DNA from: Flaccisagitta enflata
Lineage: Eukaryota; Chaetognatha; Sagittoidea; Aphragmophora
Length of the DNA: 64,000 bases
Reading direction: 5' to 3'
NCBI GenBank assembly: GCA_965153355.1
Contig: OZ231127.1
Location: 88,164,001-88,228,000 of the forward strand
This document shows, piece by piece, positions 13,080 through 26,100 of the stretch (the first letter of the stretch is position 1; each line of letters starts with the position of its first letter). The notes under the pieces were generated by a model, which saw nothing but the letters and a program-made list of their open reading frames with translations, was not told the DNA's origin and searched no databases. Both the position numbers and the translations under genes were made by a program.

Positions 13080-13745
13080 TCCCCCCCCCCCCTCTTCATC
13101 TCGAACCCCTCCTCCGAAACACTAACTGCCTATCAAAGAAAAGGCTCCACACAACCACTTGACACCCAAAAGCCCTCACACCAACGCTATTCAAAATATA
13201 CACGTCCATGGATCAAATCCAATCTCTGTTTTACTTCTGTTTCCGATTTCATCGATGAATCCCGCACCCCCCCCCCTCCCTCTCTTCATCTTGATCTATG
13301 ATCCCCTCCTCACCTTGATCTATGACGGTATGACCACCCCCCCTCCCTCTCGCCATCTTTCGAACTTTGAATTCAGATCCACGGGCTCCTGTTTTCACCT
13401 TGATCCATGACACCTCCTTCTCTTCATCTTGATGTATAACACCCCCCCCTCTCTTTATCTTGATCTATGACTCCCCCTTTTCATCTAGATCTATGACCCC
13501 CTCTCTCTTCATCTTCATCTATGACCCCCCCTCCCTCTCTTTATTTTCATCTGTGAACACCCCCTCCCCCTCTTTTCGTCTTGATCTATTCCCCCCCCCC
13601 CCGTCCTCACCTTGATCTATACCCCCCTCTCTTCATCTTGATCTATAACACCCTCCCTTTTCATCTTGATCTATGACCCCCCGTCCTCACCTTGATCTAT
13701 CCCCCCCCCCTCTCCCTCACATTGACCACTGACTCCCCCTCATTT
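13080..13745. repeat. Degenerate C-rich tandem repeat
   Basis: Units close to CTCTTCATCTTGATCTATGA followed by a run of C's of variable length recur about twenty times. No coding interpretation is supported. Confidence 0.75.
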
Positions 13746-13984
13746 TCCTTATATATTCTCACGTACATCAGAGGCTCCCCAGAGCTACCCAAAAAAATCT
13801 CAAATGCGGTTTTAATTAAATTCGCGCGTTTGACTTTTAACACGCGAACCCCAACAAGTAACAGTAGATACAGAAAATTTGACACTCAATTGATCAGCCC
13901 TGATCTTAGTGATTTTTTTGAGCCGGCCAGTCGGGCCCGCTCCCATCAAATTTAGCGGGCCCGACTAGAAAACAGCGGGCCCGA

Positions 13985-13994
13985 CAAAAGAAGA

Positions 13995-14086
<92 letters not shown>

Positions 14087-14230
14087 AAAACAGAGGGAGA
14101 GAAAAAGAAAGAAAGAAAGTAAGAAAGAAAAAAAAAAGAATGAAAGTAAAAGAAAAAAAGAAAGAAGGAAAGGAAGAGAGAAAAAAAAGACTGAAAGACA
14201 GAAAAATGAAAGAAAACAAGCCCAAGAGGG
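13985..14230. repeat. (GA)n then GAAA-rich purine tract
   Basis: A GA run (about 14000-14080) continues into irregular GAAA/GAAAG repeats. The flanking GCGGGCCCGAC strings at 13934-13984 recur inverted near 15140-15230, so the 13.9-15.23 kb interval may be one foldback. Confidence 0.8.
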
Positions 14231-14289
14231 CAACAGTCGCGTGCGTCTGGAAATGACAAACAAAAGTTCCTCCCCCAAGGCCGCGCAAT

Positions 14290-14560
14290 ATGTATTGATA
14301 CAATGTCGATACAATATCGATACAATATCGGTACAGTATTGATACAATACAATACCCAATATACCCAAAAATACCCAAAAATATTCAAAAATACCTAAAA
14401 ATACCCAAAAATACTTAAAAGTACCCTAATATATCTGAAAGTACCTTAATGTACCTTAAGCACCTAGAAAAACTTAAGTACCCTAAAGTACCAAGAAGTA
14501 CCCTAAAGTACCCTGAAATACCCTAGAGTATTCTAAATTACCTTAAAAAACCTTAAAAAG
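14290..14560. repeat. Degenerate AATACCC/AAAGTACC tandem repeat
   Basis: Short units of about 10 nt (AAATACCCAA, CTAAAGTACC, GATACAATAT) follow each other with frequent changes. Confidence 0.6.
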
Positions 14561-14574
14561 TCAAAATTTTAAAA

Positions 14575-14662
14575 ATGTGACGGACCGACGGACGGACCTA
14601 CCGACGGACGGACCTACCGACCGACTGGTAAGGTGAAGAGTCGCTTGCACGCGACTAAAAAG
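14575..14662 (+). repeat. 3' end of a hairpin-family element
   Basis: Runs of GGACCGACGGACGGACC precede the hairpin GTCGCTTGCACGCGAC and AAAAA. Confidence 0.5.
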
Positions 14663-14997
14663 AAAGAAAGAAAAAGAAAGGAAAACAGAAAGGAAGGAAA
14701 GAAAGAAGCAAAGAAAAAAAAAGTTGCTTAAAGGCAAAATGTATTCCGCAATACCCAACTTGGGGGGCTTGATTTGAAGCCAAAGAGGATGGATAGAAGG
14801 GGGGGGGGGGGGCAGATGAGTGTACAAACGGTTTGACAACTAAGCATGGAAGTCCTGCTATTTTCAGCCAGGTTGCTGACAAAAAATTGATGTTTCTGGT
14901 AAAGAAAAAAGAAAAAAAGAAAATAGAAAAAAGAAGAAGGAAAAAATGAAAGAAACAAACAAAAAAGAAAAAAAAAGATAAAAAAAAAAAAAATAGG

Positions 14998-15000
14998 AAA

Positions 15001-15072
<72 letters not shown>

Positions 15073-15077
15073 AATAT
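14998..15077. repeat. (GAAA)n microsatellite
   Basis: About 80 bp of GAAA tetranucleotides. Confidence 0.95.
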
Positions 15078-15354
15078 AAGTGATACAAAGAAATCAGTTT
15101 ACCACTTGGGCATTATTGAAAAATGATGAGCTTAAGATAAGAGCGGGCCTGTTGGGCCCGCAGTGAGAAAAACTAGCGGGCCCGACAACAAAAATGCGGG
15201 CCTCGGGCCCGCGGGTCCGCTCTAAAATCAGGGCTGCAATTGATTATTATAACTAAATGCAATAATTTATTCAAATTGAAAATTTCATTTTGGTTTGAAC
15301 TGTGTTATTTTGAATTGTAAATGTCTATGTCAATTCATGTTCTATTTGAAAGGT

Positions 15355-15440
15355 TTTTTAGTCACGTGCACGCGACTCTTCACCTTGGACTGTCGGTCGA
15401 TCGGTCCGTTGGTAAGTCTGTCTGTCCGGCATGTAACATT
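15355..15440 (-). repeat. Hairpin-family 3' end, minus orientation
   Basis: Read on the minus strand, GAGTCGCGTGCACGTGACTAAA is preceded by the GACCGACCGACAGTCCAAGG-type block. The arms are GTCGCGTG/CACGTGAC, with a G-T wobble. Confidence 0.5.
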
Positions 15441-15665
15441 TTTAAATTTTTGACGTTTTTTAGCATTTTTTAACATTTTCTAACATTTTCTAACATTTTT
15501 GGCATTTTAACATTTTTTAACATTTTTTAAAAATTTTCGACGTTTTTTAACATTTTTTAATATCTCTTAACATTTTTTACCATCTTTTAACATTTTCTAA
15601 CATTTTTTTTACATTTCTTTATATCTAATAACATTTCTTAACATTTCTTAACCTTTAGCTTTTTA
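15441..15665. repeat. Degenerate TTTTTAACAT tandem repeat
   Basis: TAACATTTTT-like units of about 10-13 nt repeat with mutations; non-coding. Confidence 0.65.
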
Positions 15666-16930
15666 GCTTTATATAAGACTAAATTGATGATCTTTTTGGA
15701 AAAGTCAAAGTACATGCCAAAGCCGGAAATTCTCACCTTGAAAATAACACCTGGCAAGGAATTAAGGGGCGTTACAACTAAGACTTGCCCATTTGCCCAA
15801 CCTTCTACCTCTCATGGATTCAATCCTCGCCCTGCCATAAACAAGGGCTGATTGCGAGTGGGTGTTCAGTGCTATGAAACTTATAGAAACGCTTCGCTAC
15901 TTTCATCTGCTTTAGATGACCTTTGACCTGCAATCCTGTGGATGGTTGTGAGTAAAATCATGCATAATTTCAAGAGGGGACACTGTCAGTTTACAAGTTA
16001 ATAAAAGTTAGATATTGAAAGCATTGCCTCCAAGCATTTTATTGCCAAATGTGAATCGATTGAAAAATGTATCTTTTTTCCCCTTTTCTTTCAATGGCCA
16101 TGTATTTGCGTTTTATTCATTGATAGGAAAAAAAAGTGAGCTTGAAATGCTCTTTTGTGCTAGATTTTAAATTTTGCTGTTACATTAGTGCTAAACGTAA
16201 GCAAGGGTGGGGGGAAGTGAGAATCACACACTGATAATTTTTGCCGGGCTCGCTGTTTTTCTGTCGGGCTCTCTAAAATTTTGAGGTGAGAGCCCGACTG
16301 GCTCGCTCAAAAAAATCACTAAAAAAAGGCCTGATGATAACCATAGCCGCGTGCGAGTGAGCAGGGCTGCAGGAGCAATGATGTACTGTAGGGGGCCATC
16401 TAAGAGGCCAAAATGCAAAAATTGATAAACGTAATCAATGGACCAATGGACCGACCAAAAAGTGGCTTATAAAATCATGTAGCGCACGATAGAAACAGTA
16501 CAAAACAAGCTACATTGCTAAGGCAAATTTTCCCAAAATATTTCATTCATAAACCTATTTTGAATAGATTTTTGGAGATTGTGTATCAAATATTCTGTTA
16601 CTCATGTTAGATTTTCCCCTCCCCTCATCATCATCATCATCACCATCCTCATCATCGGAAGGGAGATTCAAAAAAAAAAAAAAGTTTTATGACTTTCTTG
16701 GTCTCGAAAACAACTTCATATTTTTATTTCCTTGCATTTTGATGTTTAAAGGGAAAACATCTGAGAAACGAACTATCTTTATTTTTATTTTTCTTTTGAT
16801 TTTCTTGAATTATTGCTTTAGAGAGGCGTAAAATGGAGAAAGGTTCAGATTGACTCTCTATCAACTTCACAAAAAGAACAAACAATCGGCAGATTTCTAA
16901 ATCATTTACTCTTTAATTAAAAAAAAAACT
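15666..16930. other. Non-coding DNA with remnants of dispersed repeats
   Basis: A GCGAGTGAGCAGGGCTGCAG block near 16350 and a GGACCAATGGACCGACC block near 16440 are remnants of the hairpin family. A TCATCATCATCATCA run lies at 16625. No gene is supported. Confidence 0.4.
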
Positions 16931-17080
16931 AGGCAGGATACTCGGCACCACAGTCGCGGACGGTTGGGCAGGGGCAGTGATGCAAAAAAAACCGCTCGTA
17001 ATTCATAAACGTTGCAGAGGGACCAACGGAGGGACAGACCAACCGACGGAGGGATGGATGGACCAACGCACAGTGGGCCT
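16931..17080 (+). repeat. Hairpin-family element, 3' hairpin decayed
   Basis: It starts ACTAGGCAGGATACTCGGCA and has the 5' motif AGTCGCGGAC and GGTTGGGCAGGGGCAGTG as in the copy at 61057. The GGACCAACGG region follows, but a clear terminal hairpin is missing. Confidence 0.6.
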
Positions 17081-17324
17081 TAACTGAATATGAGTTCGAA
17101 AATGTTGACTTTAGTATGTATATTTTACAGCTCAAATTAGATATTGACCCTTGAAAAATTCCTTGGAATTTTTTGATAAGTTTGATAAAAGTCTCGGGCT
17201 TATGAGTTTTCCAATTCTGATTCTAAATTCATATAACTGGAAAAATTTCCGATCATTTGATAGGTCGCACTATATACTTTTAAGAAAAAAATTTTCATTT
17301 TTCTATGCCACCAATGGCTTACAG

Positions 17325-18042
17325 ACGGAGCACTAATTTAGCGTGAGGCGGCGCCAAAAGTTTTAGCCACCCCCCTACAGCCAGTACGGTTTCATCTATT
17401 TTCAAACTGACAGTTGTTTTGAGCACTTTGGGGGATTTGATATGGCGCTACCGAGGGGATTTTTGAGTTTCTATCTAGAACCCCCCAATCTACACCCCTT
17501 TATCCCAAAATGACCACCCCACCAAGAGCCAAAAAATCGATGAAATTCTTTTTCTTGATTTTTGTTTATTTTTTGGTTGAATAGTGTTATATGATGTCTG
17601 TATCAACTATCAATGATATTTTTTTGGTTTATTTTGCAATTTTTTATCAAAAAAAATTATTTTGAAAATTTAAGAATATAAGATCTAGAATTCAAAAAAT
17701 ATTCTTTTTACTGAAAAATTTTACAACAAAACAAAAAAATATGAAATATAGTGGGTAAAAACATCATATAACACTAATCAACCAAAAAATGATCAAAAAT
17801 CAAGAAAAAAAATTTCATCGATTTTTTGGCTCTCGGGGGGTAGTCATTTTGGGGTTAAAGGGGGGTAAATTTGGGGGTTCTAGATAAAAATTTAAAAATC
17901 GCCTCGGTGGCGCCGCATCAAAATCCCCAAAATGCTCAAAACCATTTTCAGTTTTGAAATAGATGAAGTCATGTTGGCTGTAGGGGGGGGGTGGCTAAAA
18001 CCTTTGGCGCCGCCTCACGTTAAATTAGTGTTCCGTCTGTAA
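17325..18042. repeat. Foldback element, about 720 bp, long arms
   Basis: The left end (ACAGACGGAGCACTAATTTA then GCGTGAGGCGGCGCC) is matched by the inverted right end (GGCGCCGCCTCACGT then TAAATTAGTGTTCCGTCTGT). The arms continue inward (TTTTAGCCACCCCCC / GGGGGGGTGGCTAAAA, GAACCCCC / GGGGGTTC). A shorter relative lies at 60328-60740. Non-coding. Confidence 0.8.
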
Positions 18043-18184
18043 AATATGAAATTGATATTTTTTTTTCTTTTAAGTATGTAGTTAGTGTATAGTACCATCT
18101 ATCAATTGATAGAAAACTTAATGAAAAATATGAATTTTAAAACAGATTCTCAAAAAACATAGATCCTTAAGATCTATGTAGAAT

Positions 18185-18405
18185 ATATAAACAAGTGACA
18201 CAGGGTCACAATATTGTTGTGGACGGGTGGGCAGGGGCATCCAACCCAGATCCACACCCCAACTCCCACCCCATACACAAAAAGTATCAAAACTGCTTGT
18301 TTTTCCACTTTTCGACTCGATCATTTCCTACAGATCGATGGACCGACGGATAAACGGACAAATCCTCTTATAGAGTTAAGGCCCACTGTGGACGGACTAA
18401 AACGA
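18185..18405 (+). repeat. Dispersed element of the GGGTCACAATATTGTTG subtype
   Basis: ACAAGTGACACAGGGTCACA and GTTGTGGACGGGTGGGCAGG match, in the opposite orientation, the element at 35161-35400. The 3' part reads CTCTTATAGAGTTAAGGCCC..GGACTAAAA, an eroded hairpin end. Confidence 0.6.
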
Positions 18406-18714
18406 AAAGAGGGAAAATGAAAGATAGATAGTAAAGATGGTAGTAAAGATCTTAAAATGACAACTGTGGCCTAGTAGGCCTACATATACTCTATTAGTTT
18501 TCACCACTTTATTGTCGACAGCCAACAATCTGAAAGCGCATTATGTCTACCTCTGTCAATTGTTTGCTCCTCACTACGGAATCCTAAATTCGTCGCCTTT
18601 AACTGTGAATTCATAGAGAGGTAAATCACTCAAACGATCGACTAATGGCTCAAACACCCAATCAAGAAATAATTTGATACATCAATATTTTCCCTACATC
18701 GGACAAATTAAACT

Positions 18715-18881
18715 ATGGAAAGTTCCGCGGCTCGCTTTTTGCGTCGAATGGAAGCGACTTACGGCACGAACGAGCCAAAGAAGAAATTGGGAGAAATCAC
18801 GATCCTGGACGCCAAAGGAAAAATTGACGACCTCAGAATCATCAACAGAGAAATATTCAGAGGAGTCAACTACAGCAGACA
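18715..18881 (+). CDS. NAA50-like: NAA50-like exon 1 (start codon to donor)
   Basis: ATG at 18715 opens MESSAARFLRRMEATYGTNE, then KKLGEITILDAKGKIDDLRI, aligning with the beta-1/alpha-1 start of NAA50. The exon ends in phase 2 at the donor GTAAGA (18882). The 5' splice site and about 47 nt of exon sequence are part of a 50-bp tandem repeat, so several near-identical donors follow downstream. Reading through the first donor gives an immediate TAA stop, which supports splicing here. Confidence 0.72.
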
Positions 18882-19442
18882 GTAAGAATCATCAACAGAG
18901 GAATATTCAGAGGAGTCAACTACAGCAGACAGTAAGAATCATCAACAGAGAAATATTCAGAGGAGTCAACTACAGCAGACAGTAAGAATTATCAACGGAG
19001 AAATATACAGATGAGTCAACTACAGCAGACAGTAAGAATCATCAATGGAGAAATATTCAGAGGAGTCAACTACAGCAGACAGTAAGAATTATCAATAGAG
19101 AAATATTCAATGGAGTCATTTACAGCAGACAGTTAGAGTCATTAACAGAGAAATATTTAAAGGATTAAGGAGACAGTAAGCAACATCGACAGAAAAATAT
19201 TCAAAGGAGTCCACCACAGCAGACAGTGGGATCGATGTTTATAGAAAAGAGGAATTCAATAGTACAGCAGACAGTATGACAGAGATATTTAAAGAGAAGA
19301 GGAATTGGAAAGAAAGACAGTATAAGAAAAGAAAGAAAGCAAGACAGAAATAAGAAAGAAACACGAAAAGAAAGATGGAGAGAGCTCGACAGACAACATA
19401 AAAGCAAGAAAGGCAAGACAAGAAAGAAAAAAAGAAAGAAGC

Positions 19443-19530
<88 letters not shown>

Positions 19531-19608
19531 CAGACAGAAAGAATGAAAACGAAAGAAGGCAAGAAAGAAAGAAGGCAAGAGAGAAAGAAGACAAAAAAGA
19601 AAGAAGGC

Positions 19609-19707
<99 letters not shown>

Positions 19708-20037
19708 CGATGGAAAGAAGGCAGACAAGAAAGAAAGAAAGAAAGAGTGAGGAGAAAGCAAGAAAGCAAGAAAGAAGCAAGAAAGCGAGAAGGAAAGAAG
19801 GCATAAAGGCAAGAAAGCGAGAGAGAAAGAAACCAGGCCGGATACACGGCTACCCCAGTCGCATGCGGGTGGGCAGGAGTAGTGCGGTCAAAAAAAAAAT
19901 TAAGTGTGACCGACCAACCAACCGACGGAAAAAGCGTCTAAAAAAGACAAAGACTCAGGTGTGATGTTATCATGAAATCAATACCAATAAAGGCAGCTAA
20001 TCGCCGTAGGAAAAAAGTCGTAAATGGAGAGAGAGAC

Positions 20038-20116
<79 letters not shown>

Positions 20117-23100
20117 AGAAAGAGACAGAGAGAGAGAGACAAAGAGAGACAGAGACAGACAGACATACAGAGAGTCAACGCTTGTTTTTCTACTTTTTGA
20201 CTCCATCACCATGGCTACACTGACAGACCAATAGACTAACGGATGGACTGATGGACAAATCCTCTTATAGAGTCCACAACTAAAATGAGAGAGAGACTTT
20301 GCTGCCAGCATGCACAATCATCATCGGGAACAATTTGAAGTTCAAACAGATTTTAATTAATCTAATTCCTCATTTTAGGGAAAAATGCGAAAAATACAAA
20401 AAAATTTTTTCAAAAAAAATCATAATTTGAAAACTATTAATCACACAGAATTCTGTTTCGCGCCATCTGAAAGAGAAAAATCAGCTCTTTCGTAACTGTT
20501 AATTTCATGCGTAAGCTCATTCAACTCCAGAAAAACATCAACTTCCCCAAACACCTCACCAGAAAAAGGGAAAAACCACTTTTTTTCGCGAAACTCAAAA
20601 AGTCTTCCAATCTTCGACTTTTTTGCAAACAGTCATATCTACTCATGAACACCCCTGCCCAACAGATACTACGACGACGTGACATCTGCGGGTTCTTTTT
20701 CGCGGATCGCGTACGTTGACGAAGAGTTGGCGGGTGCCATCTGTTGCTTCGTTGTGACAAAAGGCAAAGACAAATTCAGACGGAAGGAAGTCAACATCTC
20801 GACCATCGGTGTATTCAAACATTTCAGACGGAAGGTGAGAGAGAGAGAGAGAAACACTTTTCAGGACAAGTTCGAGATCAAGTTGCAGTTACGTACTTCC
20901 CGCATTTATCGCCCCCCCCCTATAATTAGCGCCCCCCCCCCTTTTCAAGAAAGAGAAGACTCATGACAAGACCATAGTTTTGAAAAAAATCTTATAAAAT
21001 TCATTGAAAATAAAGATTTTTGTTAGCAAAAAAAAGAGAATAGTATACAATGCAAGAATGTTCTCAGTTTTAGTGCTTTATTGCTTAAGCATGCTTAAAC
21101 AATAAGTTTTATATAAAATCATCTTTTTACAAGTGAATGAAGGGGCGCTAATTGAAGGTAGAAAAAGACAATCTTTCATTTCAATTTCACAAGCGCCCGG
21201 GGCGCTAATTACAGGAAATATGGTACGCGATTTTCTTGCCAGTTTATTTTACAAACCACATGTTGAGTTTCTATTTATAATATTGCCTCCCTCAGCTGAC
21301 TTGCAACAACAACTATATTGATACGTTTTTTCAATCCTCCTTCGCGGGAAAAACATCTTAGATCAACAATATAGCACATGCATATGGGCCAAACAGACGT
21401 ATACGAGCTCAGGCTATCAGATTGGTATACTTTCTTAGAAATAAAAAGGTTTCCACACGATTACATCTAAAAGGATGAGCAAAAAATTTTGCACAAACAT
21501 ATGAGTACAGAAACAGCACTATTAGGTGCTTTGAAAAGATGAAATTTGGATCATAACCCCACAACTAGTTCTACTACACAGTAGTATGGGCTGTCAGTCA
21601 GTTGTTCAATTGCTGTTCCCATTAGAAGGCATCAAAGTTGAACCACACAGTCAGATTTTGCAAGAATTTTACCGATCAAATTTGGGGATATAGAAACTCT
21701 ACTTAGTCTATTGTTTTTCTCATGCATGGCATCCCCTGTTACCTTGATGTCAGATAGTCACAACAATTGACGATCGAGTCAGGGGGATTAGAATTGTCCA
21801 ACAAAATTTAAAGAAAAAGCTTAAAAACAACAGTCCTCGACTGTAGTCTATTTGGTGTCCGACCCGGCTACTCAGTCTGACCCGGCTACTCAGTCTGACC
21901 CGGCTACTCAGTCTGACCCGGCTACTCAGTCTGACCCGGCTACTCAGTCTGACCCGGCTACTCAGTCTGACCCGGCTACTCAGTCTGACCCGGCTACCAA
22001 TTGCATACCTTAAAGTCCATGATGGCAAACCTTGAAGTTCATGGTGGCATACCTTGCAGCCTATGATGGCATACCTTGAAGCCCATGATGGCATTCCTTG
22101 AAGTCCATGAAAGCATACCTTGTAATCCAACAATAAACAGAATTGGCGTAAAAGACTGAATAAAATTGTTCCGAGCTAAACGCGCAAATCTAGATCACTT
22201 TCACCAGATTGTCTATGATTGAGTCATGCAACATAGTTAAAAAGCTTCAAAATTAGTCCAACGGCGTGGTACTGTAATCATTGAAGCTTTCTTGTCGCGC
22301 AACCGCGACTCGAGGACATACACGACGCATGTCCATGATAACATACCTAGAAATTTATGATGGCATACCTAGAAATTTATGATGGCATACCTTGAAGTCC
22401 ACGATGGCCCGGGGTGCCGATTCTGTAAAGCTGCCGCGTAGCATGAAAATTCCTACCAAGGCTGCCGCACTTTCTTTACCAATGATATCCCTCTGTTTTC
22501 TTACAAAACTAGCCCTGTGAAGCTTATTTGATGATAGTTCTACTTATATACAATCATTAAAACAGGTTTTACATCACATTAATCTGGTATTTCATAAAAT
22601 TTACATCCCACTTATGTTAAAAATGTCTTCTGTTGTTCATCTTCTTCTCTCTTTTATCCTTCTTTCCCATTTTCGATTTGTTTTCCCCACCATCTGCCAC
22701 AACTGCCGCCCTTGGCGGCTGTCCTGCCGCGTAGCATTGCTACCCTGCTACCCTGAATCGGTGACCCGGACGATGGCATACCTTGAAGTCCACGATGGCA
22801 TACCTTGAAGTCCACGATGGCATACCTTGAAGTCCACGATGGCATACCTTGAAGTCCACGATGGCATACCTTGAAGTCCACGATGGCATACCTTGAAGTC
22901 CACGATGGCATACCTTGAAGTCCACGATGGCATACCTTGAAGTCCACGATGGCATACCTGGAAGTCCACGATGGCATACCTTGAAGTCCACGATGGCATA
23001 CCTTGAAGTCCACGATGGCATACCTTGAAGTCCACGATGGCATACCTTGAAGTCCACGATGGCATACATTGAAGTCCATGATGGCATACCTTGAAGTCCA

Positions 23101-26100
23101 CGATATCATACCTTGAAGTCCATGATAGCATACCTTGAAGTCCACGATGGCATACCTTGAAGTCCACGATGGCATACCTTGAAGTCCTTGATGGCATACC
23201 TTGAAGTCCATGATGGCATACCTTGAAGTCCATGATGGCATACCTTGAAGTCCATGATGGCATACCTTGAAGTCCATGATGGCATACCTTGAAGTCCATG
23301 ATGGCATACCTTGAAGTCCATGATGGCATACCTTGAAGTCCATGATGGCATACCTTGAAGTCCATGATGGCATACCTTGAAGTCCATGATGGCATACCTT
23401 GAAGTACAACAATAAAAGATAATGACTAAAAAAATTTTCAATAAAAAAAAATGAGAAAAAAATTTTTTTTTCAAAAGAAATTTTCAAAAAAAAATTTTAT
23501 TTTTTCAAAAAAAAAAAAAAGAAATATTAAAAAAAAAATTTTTTCAAAAAAAAAAGAAAAGAATTTTTTCAAAAAAAAAGCTTAAAAACAACAGTCCTCG
23601 ACTGTAGTCTATTTGGTGTCCGACCCGGCTACTCAGTCTGACCCGGCTACTCAGTCTGACCCGGCTACTCAGTCTGACCCCGCTACTCAGTCTGACCCGG
23701 CTACTCAGTCTGACCCGGCTACTCAGTCTGACCCGGCTACTCAGTCTGACCCGGCTACTCAGTCTGACCCGGCTACTCAGTCTGACCCGGCTACTCAGTC
23801 TGACCCGGCTACTCAGTCTGACCCCGCTACTCAGTCTGACCCCGCTACTCAGTCTGACCCCGCTACTCAGTCTGACCCGCTATCAGTCTGACCCAGCTAC
23901 TCAGTCTGACCCGGCTACTCAGTCTGACCCGGCTACTTAGTCTGACCACTCAGTCTGACCTGGCTACTCAGTCTGACCCGCTACTCAGTCTGAACCGCTA
24001 CCAATTGCATACCTTAAACACAAAAAATTTTTTTCAAAAAAAAAATTTTTTTCAAAAAAAAAATTTTGTTTCAAAACAAAAAAATTTTTTTTCAAAAAAA
24101 TATTTTTTCAAAAAAAAAATTTTTTCAAAAAAAAAATTTAAAAAAAATTTAAAAAAAAAAAAAAAATTTCTTTTCAAAAAAAAAAAAAAAAAATTTTATT
24201 CAAAAAAATTTTTAAGTCCAAGAAATAATGTTACTAGATACATCATAAATACCCTTATATTTTCTTAACCAATACTCAGAATTTACTGAAATCTTGCAGG
24301 GGAGCTTTAATTGATGCAATGAACCCTTCACAACAAGTTTGAACAACATTGTGAACCTTTACTACCCTTCCCAATGTAAATTGCACAAGTCTAGGAATCA
24401 ATATTACTAGCAAAATACCCTAATATCTTCTTAAACCAATACTCAGAATTATCTGAAATCTTGCAGGGAGCTTTAATTGATGCAATAAACCTTCACAACA
24501 AGTTTGAACAACATTGGTGAACCTTTACTACCCTTCCCCTATGTAAATTGCACAAGTCCAGGAATTAATATTACTACAAAAATAATAGGCAAAGGGTATT
24601 AAATATTTATGAATGTTGTTGAAAGTTGGTACACAGGATAGTAATGCTGTAAAAATAACACTGACCAAGTTTCATCAACATCTGAGTACTGGTTCCCAAG
24701 TTTTTAAGGGTTGACACAAACAACACACAACGACTCACTACACGATCAGTGCTATGTTATAGTCCTCGACGTAAACTGATCGTCGAGGACAAAAATATTT
24801 TTTTTAAAAATTAAAAAAAAAATTAGAAAAAAAAAAAATTTTAAAAATTAAAAAAATTTTTTTCAAAAAAAAAATTTGTTAAAAAAAAGAATATTTTTTT
24901 CAAAAAAAAAAATTTTTATTCAAAAAAAAAAAATTATTTCTAAAAAAAAAAAATTATTTCAAAAAAAAAAAATTCTTTAGTCCAGGAAATAATATTACTA
25001 CATACATCATAAATACCCTTATATTTTCTTAACCAATACTCAGAATTTACTGAAATCTTGCAGGGGAGCTTTAATTGATACAATGAACCTTCACAACAAG
25101 TTTGAACAACATTGGTGAACCTTTACTACCCTTCCCCTATGTAAATTGCACAAGTCTAGAAATCAATATAACTAGCAAAATACCCTAATATCTTCTAAAC
25201 CAATACTCAGAATTATCTGAAACTTTGCAGGGGAGCTTTAATTACTACAATGAACTTCCAAAACAAGTTTAAACAACATTAGTGAACCTTTCCTACCCTT
25301 TCCCTATGAAAATTGCCTAAGTCCAGGAGTTGATATTACTACAAAAATAATAGGCAAAGGGTATTAAATATTTATGAATGTTGTTGAAAGTTGGTACACA
25401 GGTTAGTAATGCCCTCAAAATAATACTGACCAAGTTTCATCAACATCTGAGTTGTGGTTCTTAAGTTTTTAAGGGTTGACACAGACGGCTTACTACACGA
25501 TCAGTGCTATGTTATAGTCCTCGACGTAAACTGATCGTCGAGGACAAAAACCGGTGCCACTTGATCAAGGAAACAGTCAAAATTATGGCACATAGAATAA
25601 ATGTGAACATTATAATAATTCATTTTCCAGACATCTTCTGCTTATAACCAACAGTATTAACTCATTAGCATTCTAAATTACCAAATTACTGAAATTATAC
25701 TCGAAAGATGCGTGGGGTTATCATAACCGCGTGCATCCGTGAAACAACCACTTTTTCCGTCAAGTCAAATTCGTTGTCTTTCGCCTTAAGGGCATCGGAA
25801 CAATGCTGATGGATAACGTGGTCAACGCCTCCATTCTCGATCCTCTCGTCACCAAAATCCTTCTCAACGTTCACGCCAACGACACAATCGCCATCAAGTA
25901 AGCGCCAATTCCGACTGGTTGATGCTGCGCGATTGATCATATGGCCGAAATTGCCAAAGGCATTTGTGCAATTGTGAGAAAATAATGTCCGCTGTCTTGC
26001 TTTACATGCCAAATCTTGATGCAAACCGTACATGTACAGCGGTGCACCGCTTGAATTCACCCGCTGATAGGGCATACCCGCATTCAAAGCATACAACCTT

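Noticed and set aside
22654-23891. Open frames over the 22-bp and 18-bp arrays (YAIVDFKVCHRGLQGMPSWTS and SDPATQ repeats)
   Set aside because: Periodic artefacts; all lie in intron 2 of the NAA50-like gene.
22766-24000. CRISPR-like look of regularly repeated 18-22 bp units
   Set aside because: Units are directly adjacent with no unique spacers, and the genome is animal.
25695-26096. 133-codon minus-strand frame
   Set aside because: Antisense shadow of NAA50-like exon 3, whose + strand coding and splice sites are clear.
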